64,000 bases of DNA. Origin: Cycas panzhihuaensis (lineage: Eukaryota > Cycadophyta). The notes beneath the pieces were generated by a model, which saw only the letters and a program-made list of their open reading frames with translations, was not told the DNA's origin and did no database searches. Shown one piece after another: positions 38,847 through 48,099 of this stretch. The position numbers and the translations under genes are program-made. Location: the NCBI GenBank assembly GCA_023213395.1, contig CM041465.1, forward strand, positions 18,848,001 through 18,912,000, written 5' to 3'. How positions within the stretch are numbered: position 1 is the first letter of the stretch; every line of letters begins with the position of its first letter.

Positions 38847-39522
38847 TCCCTCGGCGATCCCTTCGCCCTGCTCTGAAATGAGCCTAAACTACCATCTTAG
38901 GTTGTCCCCATTCTTCCCAACCACGGATAAAATGGCAATTTGAGATGGATCCTCCTTCTTCTTTTCAGTTCCTTCCGCGGAACTCGCGTTCCCGTATCCT
39001 CTCGGGAACCCTTGTGTCATCTTGCTTGGGCATTCCCCAATCAGGAGGACACTTGGGGGCATTGTTGCCCCCCCTTTTCTTGCCCGTCGTTTCCTTCACA
39101 TAGTCCGCTATGCTCTCCTGTAGACGTGTATGCCGCGCTATCCTCTGACCTCACATCTCTCTGTCGTTCTACTTACGACGTGTGTGTGTGCTCTTGTTGG
39201 ACGTATAGCCATACATGGAAGGAAACGTGTGTCCATATAACAAAATAACCATAACATAAAACATCCACAACAAAACATACATAACATTCACAATACACAA
39301 AATAACCATAGATGTCATCCATATGATACATCATGCACAGCATCTCATATCTGAATGGGGTTCCAGTCACCCCATGCATATATATATATATATATCAAAA
39401 ATCATGTCCCATCATACATCCTGGGAAGCCGGTGTCCTTGCAGGGGGAGTACAATCATATGATCCTATATATGACCCCGTGGAGGCCCGTGCTTTCCCCT
39501 GTCAAAACTATATGTACATGTC
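38847..39522. other. Region between the convergent ends of pol and the PMD gene in A
   Basis: There is no coding sequence I can support. It would hold the 3' ends of both the sense pol and the antisense PMD transcripts. A (TA)n run lies at 39379-39395, and 39237-39310 is rich in ACATAACA-like words. Confidence 0.45.
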
Positions 39523-41874
39523 CTACTGCTGTTGCCCCGCTCCTGGGGTGCCATCTTCTGGTCTCTGTGATCCCTCTCCTAGGGACCACATGCCTCCGAG
39601 GCTCCTCCTAGGCCTCTGCGAGCTGCCCGCCTCGCTCTCCTCATCTCTCGGTCGTCTCGGGGTCGTCGCCACCGTGTGGGTACATGTCCTGCTCCGGCTC
39701 GACCTCGATACCATCTGTGCTACTAGCTGATTGTATCTGGCCTGGATACGCTCCCGCTCTCCCCGGAGTGCCTCCTCTGTCACCCTGAGATGCTCAGTGA
39801 TCACTGCTAGCTGGGTTCTGCTCTCTCCATCTCCACCTGCACCGCCCTGTGCCTCTAGAGCCTGTACCCGTCCTCGCAGCTCATCCCTCTCGCGTCTCGC
39901 ATCATCTCTCTCCTGCTGCAGTCGTCCCTGGGATGTCGCGTGCTCTTGGGACTCTGCAGCCCATATGTCCCTCGCCCTCACCAACGGGGTGAATGCCTCT
40001 CTGTGGGCTCCTGCCGCTCTAGGCTCATCACCTGCCTGGATGGGCGGTTGCCCCTCTGCGTACACCTGAGGGAATATCTCCCTCGCCACAGCCTCTACCA
40101 ATCTCTGGATCTCTGCTGTACCTGCCAATGCAACACGCCATGTGTCAGTCTATATCTCACCATATATGTCATAATCAAATCAAACCAAACTTCTATCTGG
40201 ATGCTCAATGACTCTGGAAAAGGTTAGGTCTCACCTGCTGTGGTACTGCTCCCCAGTCACGCCGACATCCTCCCTCCTCGGCTCTCACTTGATTGCAGGT
40301 GCCTCATCCTGTGGCACCTCCTCTGCCTAGGTCTCTCTCCTCGCGGGGGTGGGCCCAGCTCTCGTCCTTGTAGATCCCATCATGATCCGTAGCCTGCGGG
40401 CCCTAGTCACGGGTCCCTTGACCTCGCCCTGTGCTCTAGACGGTCCTGTCTCTCCTCCAGCAGCTCCGGACAGACCCTCTGTGTCTCCTGCCGTCCCTCA
40501 AGGGCCTACCTCCCCTGCAGGTCGTGACGGGACGGCCCCACTGTCTCCACTATCTCCATCATCCCCATCCCGCGGGCACTCCTGCTCTGCCCGCCTCGTC
40601 GTCGCTATCCCACCTCACCGTCCTGTAGGGCTCTGCTATGTAGTCTGGGAGGGTGAGGAGGTCTAGCGATGTGGCCTCTACTGATCACCGGACATGGGCC
40701 CTGTCCTTTGTCCCTCTCAGTCTCATCTGCCACTTGTGGACCATCGGGGCCTGCTCTGTAATGGGGTGTGGTCCCCCCGCTGGTGCCACTACCGCGAAGT
40801 GGTCGAAGTACCAGCACTGTAGTAGTGTGCTGTATGATAGCCCACCTCTGCCGGACGTCCTGATAGTATCCAGCTGGGTGACGAGGTTCGCCACTATCAG
40901 GGCTGCCCAATCCATCCTCTTGAAGCCGCGGTGAACTGCATCCATCCACCCGCCTGGAACCTCTCTATAGTTCTGTTTCCGGGAAATCCAGAACAGAATG
41001 CACAATATCACTAGTTTCCTCACCCGAGGAATCCCCGACATCAGAATTGTCTGGAGGGGTGCTCCCCTCCAATCCCATCTGTCAGCTCCTGTGAAGAACA
41101 GGGCCACCTCCTGTGTCTTTGCCTCGGTCTGAGGCGTCCCTAGTCTCACCGGCCTCCCTGTCACCGGAACTCCCAGTATCCGCCAGATATCCCTCTGCGT
41201 GACCATCACATCCCCCACCTGTGGTAGGTGGAATACATGTCTCCTCCTGTCTCAATGGGACACGATGTCAACCAATAGCCTCTGATCCGATGTGTATTGA
41301 GGTGTCTTGAGGGCCTTGTACAGACACACCTCAAAGATATCCCTATCCTCCTGAGTTACCATCTCCATGTAACTCAGCATAGCCATACCTACGTTCTCGC
41401 GGTTATCTACCGCGAGGACAGCCTATTCACACCAAAAATAACTCAAGTCAGTCTCATGTTAGTCACTATCACCTCTCTCTCTCAAATCTCTCTCTGCGTG
41501 AGATTTGGGGCTCTTTTGACCATCATGTTTATTTTTATGCCTTTCTGCCTTCGTACCGTGCCAAACTTAGCGGTACCGTTAAGTTTGGCATGGGTCCCGC
41601 GGCAATCGTGGGGCCTGCGGCAATGATCGCGGCATCACGATCATTGCCGCGGTACGAACGACGATCCCCCAAAAGGGGGGATTTCCACCCCAAAAAACCC
41701 AAACTTTTTTCTGGTGGACCCCATGGGGCCCACCGGGACCAGGGCTCCCTAATGCCCAGGTCCCCACCTCTTTCTAGGTCTGATTCAGACTCCTAAAAAC
41801 CTACAAACTTTGAACTTTGAAATGGGCTGGGTTCAGTGATATCCACTCACTGGATCAGGTCTCGCTACTGCCAT
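39523..41874 (-). pseudogene. Antisense plant mobile domain (PMD) gene with coiled-coil C-terminus, in gypsy A
   Basis: Proposed model on the minus strand: exon 1 41874-41851 (MAVARPDP), GTGAGT donor, 428-bp intron, exon 2 41422-40235, intron 40234-40122 (GTGAGA...GCAG), exon 3 from 40121 to the stop at 39523. Exon 2 starts AVLAVDNRENVG and carries the PMD core: HVFHLPQVGDVMVTQRDIWR, ILGVPVTG and later GGWMDAVHRGFKRMDWAALI. An Asp/Gly-rich linker follows. Exon 3 is a coiled coil (GRLQQERDDARRERDELRGR) with a basic Arg/Ser tail. Stops interrupt the core (TGA at VSH-stop, where element C has Trp) and follow AHVR at 40685. PMD proteins are nuclear in plants and occur in transposons; the role here is unknown. 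The start codon is uncertain. Confidence 0.75.
41552..41656. repeat. Nested inverted repeats inside the PMD intron of A
   Basis: The outer arms CGTACCG and CGGTACG enclose two perfect hairpins. One is TGCCAAACTTA / TAAGTTTGGCA with a 10-base loop (41559-41590). The other is GCGGCAATGATCG / CGATCATTGCCGC with an 8-base loop (41617-41650). GCGGCAAT occurs also at 41599. Such structures could form in RNA of either strand. I know of no function. Confidence 0.75.
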
Positions 41875-42032
41875 GTCGTCTGGTCGGTCGTGCTGGCTCT
41901 CTCCACTCTTCGATCTGACGGTCTGATCTCCCTCTGCGTGCCTCCAAAGTTGGGTGGCGCTCCGCTGCGTAAGGGAATGGCTCTGGTTTCGTACGAGAGC
42001 CGGTGAAAATGAATCCATTTTCCTGTCGATTT

Positions 42033-42042
42033 CCTTATATAG
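42033..42042 (-). promoter_or_regulatory. TATA box of the antisense PMD gene in A
   Basis: On the minus strand CTATATAAGG, preceded by GCCCCCGC, lies 168 bases before the proposed ATG at 41874. In element C the identical CTATATAAGG lies 169 bases before the matching ATG. Conservation of sequence and distance in two diverged elements supports a real promoter. Confidence 0.7.
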
Positions 42043-42565
42043 GCGGGGGCCCCAATGGGCACTTCCTCCATTTTTGGTCTTGCGACAGTCGTCGGAGCCA
42101 TCTCCTTATCCTGTTTGCCTTTGCCTTCTGGCCCTATCACCGATTGTGCTTTTTTTGATGCCCTTTTTGCCCTCCCTTGCAGGGGCATTTATGATGCCTC
42201 ATGATCACGCTTTTTGCTAGGGCCCTTCTGCACCGTTTTACGCGCTACTCCTGTGCCTGCCCGAGTTTATACTCATTTGGCTCGTTTCGTTGCCCTGGAC
42301 TCGTTTCCGCGGCCCTTTCTTGCTCTTAGGGTCCCCAAAGGGAATGCCGCCCCCCGCCTAGGGGCATGTTTCGCTTCGTAAAGCGACCTTTTGGTGCCCT
42401 AGGAGGCTTTTCCTCCTGACCACTCTCTGCCGGTGATTGGATTACCTGCTCTCGCCCTAGGTAACCTCATTGCTAGGTCCTCCTACCCTTCACGACCATC
42501 TTTTGCTTACCTTTTTTTGAGTATTGCTTTCACCATCCATCGACTGCTTAGATTTTGTGTCACCT
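42043..42565. promoter_or_regulatory. Intergenic region between divergent PMD and aRH genes in A
   Basis: The 520 bases separate the PMD TATA box (minus) from the aRH ATG (plus). The block at 42263-42283, which starts GAGTTTATACTC, is identical over 21 bases to the matching place in element C (62034-62054, reversed). It contains a TATA-like word on either strand and could drive aRH. The rest is GC-rich, with AGCGAAGC-like words but no ORF. Confidence 0.5.
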
Positions 42566-42988
42566 ATGTCCATCTACATCTTTACTGACGGCGGAAGCCG
42601 CGGTAATCCTAGACCTTCTGCCGCTGCGTGGATCCTCCACAGCCCTTCTGGACACGATCTCCTTCGCTCTGGGATCTTCCTCCCAGTGGCTACCAACAAC
42701 GAAGCTAAGTATACAGCTGTTATTGAAGCCCTTACTAATGTCCTCCATTTCTATCACGGAACCATTGTTTTACTTTGCGACTCTCAAGTTGTGGTGTCTC
42801 ATCTCACCCAGGTTTACCAAGTGCGATGCCCTCACTTGAGGACTCTCGCTTCTACCGCCAGGTCCCTCGTAGCCCGCTTTTCTTCTGTTGATATCCAGCA
42901 TATCCCTCGGGCCCTTAATGCTGAGGCAGATAGTCTCGTTCGCCTCATCCTTGAGCACTGCCTTCCTCTCCTTGCTGACCGCTCCTGA
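42566..42988 (+). CDS. Separate archaeal-like RNase H (aRH), last gene before the 3' LTR of gypsy A
   Basis: A 140-residue protein with the RNase H fold motifs: IYIFTDGGSRGNPRPSAAAW (Asp 8), ATNNEAKY (44-49), LLCDSQVVV (Asp 72) and HIPRALNAEADSL (Asp 122). RNase H removes RNA from RNA-DNA hybrids during reverse transcription. The family motif is NN-x-AEY; here the catalytic Glu is Lys 48 (AAG, one transition from GAG), so activity is doubtful. I chose ATG 42566 because element C has its ATG at the same place. The frame is otherwise unbroken, unlike gag-pol. In Tat elements this domain normally lies upstream of integrase. Here it is a stand-alone ORF beyond an antisense gene. It is divergent from PMD. 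Confidence 0.85.
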   Translation: MSIYIFTDGGSRGNPRPSAAAWILHSPSGHDLLRSGIFLPVATNNEAKYTAVIEALTNVLHFYHGTIVLLCDSQVVVSHLTQVYQVRCPHLRTLASTARSLVARFSSVDIQHIPRALNAEADSLVRLILEHCLPLLADRS

Positions 42989-43403
42989 GGCTTGCCTGGC
43001 CTTCCTGTCGCCCAAGCCCCAGGTCGCCTGTCGCTCTGCTTTGCGATCCGTTCGTACCTCCAAAACCTGGTCACTAACGAGGTAAAACTATGGTGCCCGC
43101 TCTTTGCTCGATTCTTTACTTGGTTATGCATGCTCTCCTTTGCATCCTTTTTGGTGGGGGCAGTACCCTCGCCTTTCTCATTTTTCCAGTCGGTTCTCAG
43201 GTGGCTCATAGGCAGCCCCTATGTTGTCTCCACCGCCGCTTTCGTATCCATGCATTCCGCCATGACCCTCGCCGGCACCCTTGCCTACTGTTATGATCTT
43301 GATTGATATATCTATATACACATGTGCTACTGACAGTTGTGTTGCCAGCATTCACCATCGCACTAGGCTTCCGAGCGGCGAGGCTCTGCTACCAAGGGGG
43401 CAG
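42989..43403 (+). other. Non-coding end of A and polypurine tract
   Basis: About 400 bases without a supported gene lie between aRH and the LTR. The purine tract AAGGGGGCAG (43394-43403) abuts the LTR and primes plus-strand synthesis. The preceding GAGGCTCTGCTAC is shared with element C. Confidence 0.7.
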
Positions 43404-45948
43404 TGTTTCCTGGCTTCCGGGAATAGATACGGAATCATCGACTCAGGTAAGTGTAGGTATGTCTCTTGCATTATCATCGCTTTCATTTGATGAGTGTTTT
43501 CTTGCATGCCTACATGTGTGTGGCTTTGTGGGCGACCTTGCCGTTGTCCACACTTATTTTAGCCTATGACGACTATAGCAGGGGCACACTCCCAGTGAGT
43601 GTGGCACCCTGGTGACCACTTCACTTCCCGCATCTGCCCTCCTCGCTCCAGGATCCACTAGGTTTGCGCCACCTCTGCCCGTGTGATGACTCATCATCGT
43701 TTGGTCAACTTGCCACCCCATTTGAGCCCTACTTTTGCTCCCTTAGACCCGTTTGTTGGCTTGTGTACCCCCGGGTAGGTGCTCTAGGCTCCTATTAGCC
43801 CTTGGGTCATCCGCTTTGACCTGGTGGCGGGCGGCCCCATTTTTGCTCCAGTGCATACTGGCAGAATTTTCACTGCATCGCTAAGACGACTATCTTAGAT
43901 TATTTTTAAAAATCAGCCATGGCAATTTCACATTTATTGCGAAACTGCCATGTGGCTCGCACCTTATTTCTCTCCCAACCGCGCCCTAATCGCTTGCTTT
44001 AGGGTTTTGTTTGAGTACTTAAGCCATTTTTGGCTCATTTTCAAGGATTCTTTGGCCCACTTTTGGAATTGCTCTTAAGGAAACATCATCCTGCTCTGCT
44101 CTTCTCTGCATTACATTCTCTGCTTTGGACTGCGTTCCTCCTCTGGCCGACTCTCCTTTGGTATGGCTGAGACATTCTCCCAGCCCCTCAAACACCTTGG
44201 AGAGGGCCCCTTTGGAGTGGTTTCCAGTTGTTCTTTGCTCAGGCAGTCCATAAGTGCCCCAAGTGCAGGTGTTTCCTCTCACATCTCCTTAGCAGGGTCT
44301 CAAACCTGCTGTGTTTCAGATCTGGGCTGATTTCTCAGCCCCTCTTTTCCGTTCTTTGGCTGAGGCAGACCCCTTGCCTCCCTTACTCAGGTACTCTTTG
44401 TTTTACATTGGTTTTTTGTGATATCTATGCTTAGTCTAGCTTGCTCCTTGCTTGATCTTGTAAGTTAGTTTTTCCTTCCTTTTGTGGGCTGTTACACCAC
44501 TATTTCTGTGCTTCTTGCCTGCGTTTACTGCTCAAGGTAGCAGCGTTGACGGGTGGCATAGGTTTTGGAGGGGAGCTGGGTGGATTCTGTACCACCTTCC
44601 ACGCTCCCTAAGTGGCTCTAAGCCCTCCAAAGCCTCCCTCTCGCCCCGTGCTGCCCTTGGCTTGTAAACAAGGGTTTGTGGGCCTCTTTTGGCCGCCTAA
44701 ACCAGCACTGTCACAAGTTGCAGTGCTGATTTGGGGCCTTTGTTCAGGTTTGGGCATCACTCATAAGTCCCAACCGCTAGTTTTTGCCTCACTTTCTTCA
44801 CAGTGGTTGACTTGCTCCTCATAGCATCCCGGTTCGCCGTGGGTTCTCTTGGGCCTCTCTTTGCCCCTTTGTTGCCATTTTCCAGCCCTTGCTCTTGGCC
44901 TTATCCTCGCTGCCCCGTGGTTCTTGAGGGGAGGTTAGGGCATCATTTGTGGGAGGTAGGCTACTCTGAGGCTTACCGATCATTTACTTTCACCTTGGTC
45001 ACTCTCCTTTGGGTACTTTCTTTGTTGGATTGACACTAACGCATGTATGTTTAGGTTTACATTTATATTACTTGAGCATATATTGTTAGGATCTTGTATT
45101 ACATGTTAATGTTCTTCCTCCGGGAAGGGAGAGACCGCCTTTGCTTGCAGGTATTTGGGGAGCGTGGAGGATATTGTCCGTTGGTCCCATTGTCGGTAAG
45201 CACCTTGGTATTCCTTATATTTTCATGTTGTTTCATTTATTAGTTGGTGCTTCCTTTCTTTCTTGGTATTGCATTTGATTTTCTGGGGAAGGTAAGGAAG
45301 CCCCCCTTTTCTACCCGCCGCAACGTCTTGCATCCAACGTGCCACGTGGAATGGTTTAGTGCACCTCGCGAAGGCTTCTTCGTCTCGCACGCCCTCGATC
45401 CAGGTGCACGTTTCGCTCTGCTTTGCTACCTCTTTTTTGTCTTTTATTTTTCCTTTAGTAACTAGAACATCAAAAGATAAAAGGGGAAAATTTGGTCTTG
45501 TGTCTGGTTGCATTTCATTTATTTTGTTACATGTATCTTTACCATCTATAGGAGAGGTTGTAGGAACCCTCTTTCCCTACCTTCCTCCTCTTCTCCTCAA
45601 CCACACAAGTGCCTTGCCTCTCGCATCACTTGTGTACCCGGTTAGGTTGTGTAGGCAGACTCTTGACCTATTCCCTTTGGATCTTATCTTCCCCCTTCTG
45701 GCCAGCCAAGGGTGGGAGGGTCCTTCCCCTAGGTCAACCCAGGTTTGCCCTACGCACCTTCACCCCTTATTCGAAGTGGTGAAGGATCATCTGATAGTAG
45801 CCATACTCCATTGCAGATCCCGAACTCGTGCTCCGGCTGCAGGCTCTGCGTGATAGTTACTCACCTCTTAGGTCCCACCTTTAATCATTTCACCACCCAC
45901 TCTCTCCACACCTACTAGTCAGGTAGTTATCCCGTAGCAGCGCGTCCA
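43404..45948 (+). repeat. 3' LTR of gypsy A
   Basis: It starts TGTTTCCTGGCTTCCGGG and ends GCGCGTCCA before the target copy CTTGC. A donor-like CAGGTAAGT is at 43444-43452. It aligns with the 5' LTR except in two patches (43808-43915 and 44106-44155). Confidence 0.92.
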
Positions 45949-45953
45949 CTTGC

Positions 45954-46014
45954 CATGTATTCTTAAAAATTCTATGGATGGGAACATACCTATATGATCT
46001 CATGTTCCTGAATA
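45954..46014 (+). repeat. 3' LTR of copia E, right part
   Basis: The sequence ATTCTATGGATGGGAACATA matches the end of the E 5' LTR (ATTCTATGGATGGGAATATA, about 23773). It ends TTCCTGAATA and is followed by GACTA, the target duplication of E. This proves that A sits inside the LTR of E. Confidence 0.9.
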
Positions 46015-47340
46015 GACTATACCAAAACTTTTACTCCTATTGAAAAAATGAATATAATCAAAACTATTATTGCTCTTACAGCCAAATTTGGTTGGAAAAT
46101 ACATTAAATGGATGTAAAGAGTGCTTTTCTAAATGGTGACTTTAACGAAGAAATTTATATGTGCTAATCTCCTATTTTTGTATCTAATCCTAGTCTTGTT
46201 TATAAACTTAAAAAATCTTTCTATGGTCTTAAATAATCCCCTCAAACTTAGTACATCAAAATAAATAACTATCTTCTTCAAAGTAGATATACTAAATGCA
46301 TTAGTGATCCTAACCTCTATTTCAAATGTGAAAATGATAATATTATTATTCTAATTCTTTATGTTGATGATATTATCATAACTAAATTTCTACTCTCTAA
46401 TATTTATGAACTAAAGTCTATTCTAATGAATAAATTTAAAATGATAGACTTAGGTCTTCTAGACTATTTTCTCAATATTCAAATTTATCAATCTAAATCT
46501 ATAATTTCTATTTTACAACCTAAGCATAAACTTGACCTAATTAAAAGGCTTAATATAGAAAATTTAAAACCAACCCGAACTCCTCTATAATCAGGTATAA
46601 ATTTATCAACTGATTATCAAACCCCCCCTTGCAATTCCATGTTATATCATCAGTTAATAGGAAGTCTCATTTACCTAACCCACACTCAACCAAATATTTC
46701 TTATGTTGTTGCCTTATGTTCTAGATATATGCAAAAGCCCCATGAATCACATTGGAAAGTAGCAAAAAGAATTCTATGATATCTTCAAGGTATAATTTAT
46801 AATGGCCTAATATATAATTATTGTAATATTAATCTAAAATTGATAAGTTATATAGATTTTGATTAGGCAATAGATTTAGATGATTAAAAACCCATAGTTG
46901 GATATATTTTTCTTCTCGACTCTTCTCTTATCACATGGTCTAATAAAAAGATTTAATCATTAGCACTACCTATAATAGAAGCTAAATGTGAGTTTTCGTA
47001 GAAGCTAACAAGGAATATCTTTGGATTAAAGCTTTGTTAAATGAACTTGGTTTATGTTTTTCTTCTTTTATTCAAATAAAGGTTGATAATTAAGGTGCCA
47101 TTTCTATTAGGACTAATTTTGTAGTACACTTTAGAACAAAACATATAGAATTACATTAACATTTTATTTGTAATCTTATAAATGATAAAACTATTAATCT
47201 ATCTTACTATCCTATAGATTTGTAGATTGTTAATATACTGACAAAGCCATTAATAGAAACTAAGTTTATTAAGTTATAAGAGTTATTAAAGATTAATGAA
47301 GTCTTTTTCAAAGGGGGATTGACATGCTGAAGTCTTCACC
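46015..47340 (+). pseudogene. pol: Copia F pol, second part: RT and RNase H
   Basis: It resumes exactly where the fragment ending at 23465 stops (DYTKTFTPIEKMNIIKTIIA), continues WKIH-stop-MDVKSAFLNGDFNEEIYM, and keeps the RT active site LYVDDIIIT (about 46360). RNase H motifs follow (SYVVALCSRYMQKPHESHW; LALPIIEAKC) and the pol end (VNILTKPLIETKF). It carries several stops. With the left part it makes a complete but decayed copia pol. Confidence 0.85.
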
Positions 47341-47385
47341 ATTTTATTCATCCTCTATTGTATTAAAGATAATATTAAAGGGGGA

Positions 47386-47788
47386 TGTTAGAAATAATCT
47401 TTATGTTAATGTAATGTTATTTTTATAAAATATTAATTATAATGTATTTAATTATTATATACTAATAATTTGGTGAAATGGACCATTTCCATTTCAATGA
47501 ACCTTTACATATCTTCTCAAATAATTATTCAAGAATCTATGTGCAATGGTTAGCTATGTGGTTACATATCCCTGATCATGTTTTCAAAGTAGAGAGAGGA
47601 TGATATTCTCATTTTCTATCTATGTACTCTTATTTTATTCTAATAATATTATTAAATTATGAGGTGATTTTTCTTCCCATATAGGGGTTTTCCACTTATC
47701 AAATATGATGTGCATTGTTTGAAAGAGTTTGTATTCAATGTATTCGATAATATGCTTGTGATTTGTTTATGATATCCTCTCTCCAACA
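47386..47788 (+). repeat. 3' LTR of copia F
   Basis: It starts TGTTAGAAATAATCTT after the purine tract AAAGGGGGA (47377-47385) and ends CTCTCTCCAACA. It is the same length as the 5' LTR (403 bp). AACAT at 47785-47789 may be the target duplication. Confidence 0.87.
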
Positions 47789-48099
47789 TGAAGTGGAAAA
47801 CAATAAAAAACAAAAGAATCAATGGATTAAAATAAGATAAAAAGGGAACTACAAAGGGGATAAACATATTTTCTCACTCAAGGAGCCTAATGGGTGGACT
47901 AATGACCATCAACTAGAGACATACTCATCATTAGCTAAAATATCATGGGCTACTACATAGAATAATCAAGTAACAAAAGCATGTGTTTATTATTTATGAT
48001 CATGATATACAAAATCCAATGATATATAAAAAATAATAAATCATACCTCCACTTACCTATTTGTTGTAGAATATATGCCATTCCTAAAAGTTGAAAATA
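47789..48099. other. Unassigned flank, right part of the block inserted in D/H
   Basis: About 310 AT-rich bases with no domain lie between the F 3' LTR and the point where homology to copia E resumes (48100). Confidence 0.4.

Larger units (their letters stand above)
29470..45948 (+). mobile_element. Gypsy element A (Tat-like), 16.5 kb, with antisense PMD gene and 3' aRH
   Basis: A complete element between perfect CTTGC repeats (29465-29469 and 45949-45953). It has LTRs of 2575 and 2545 bp, primer site TGGCGACCATTCTGGGG, and purine tract CAAGGGGGCAG. Gene order is gag, protease, RT, RNase H, integrase, all on plus; then an antisense plant mobile domain gene (39523 to about 42042); then a plus-strand aRH ORF (42566-42988). 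RT reads NNACPKDNFPLP, close to the Tat/Ogre signature. Over the first 200 bases the two LTRs differ at 12 positions, 11 of them transitions (hand count). The element is clearly more GC-rich than its surroundings. Gag-pol carries stops and shifts. Confidence 0.93.
23466..46014 (+). mobile_element. Copia element E, inserted in F and interrupted by gypsy A
   Basis: E is flanked by GACTA (23461-23465 and 46015-46019). Its 5' LTR is 23466-23819. The 3' LTR is cut in two by element A (29186-29469 and 45954-46014). The interior holds leader, gag, protease, integrase, RT and RNase H on the plus strand. It belongs to the same family as D/H. Removing A restores an LTR of about 345 bp, matching the 354-bp 5' LTR. 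The frame is full of stops, mostly TAG. Confidence 0.92.
11817..47788 (+). mobile_element. Copia element F, interrupted by a LINE and by element E
   Basis: The two 403-bp LTRs (11817-12219 and 47386-47788) align end to end. TGGTATCAAATC follows the first and a purine tract precedes the second. The interior, read with the LINE and E removed, gives leader, gag, protease, integrase, RT and RNase H in copia order. The RT is broken at 23465 and resumes at 46015 in mid-motif. AACAT at 11812-11816 and 47785-47789 suggests a 4-5-bp target duplication, with one base of ambiguity at the LTR end. Its family differs from that of D/H and E. Confidence 0.85.

Noticed and set aside
42770-43209. Minus-strand ORFs opposite aRH
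   Set aside because: They overlap the sense RNase H frame and show no motif; C has no equivalent.
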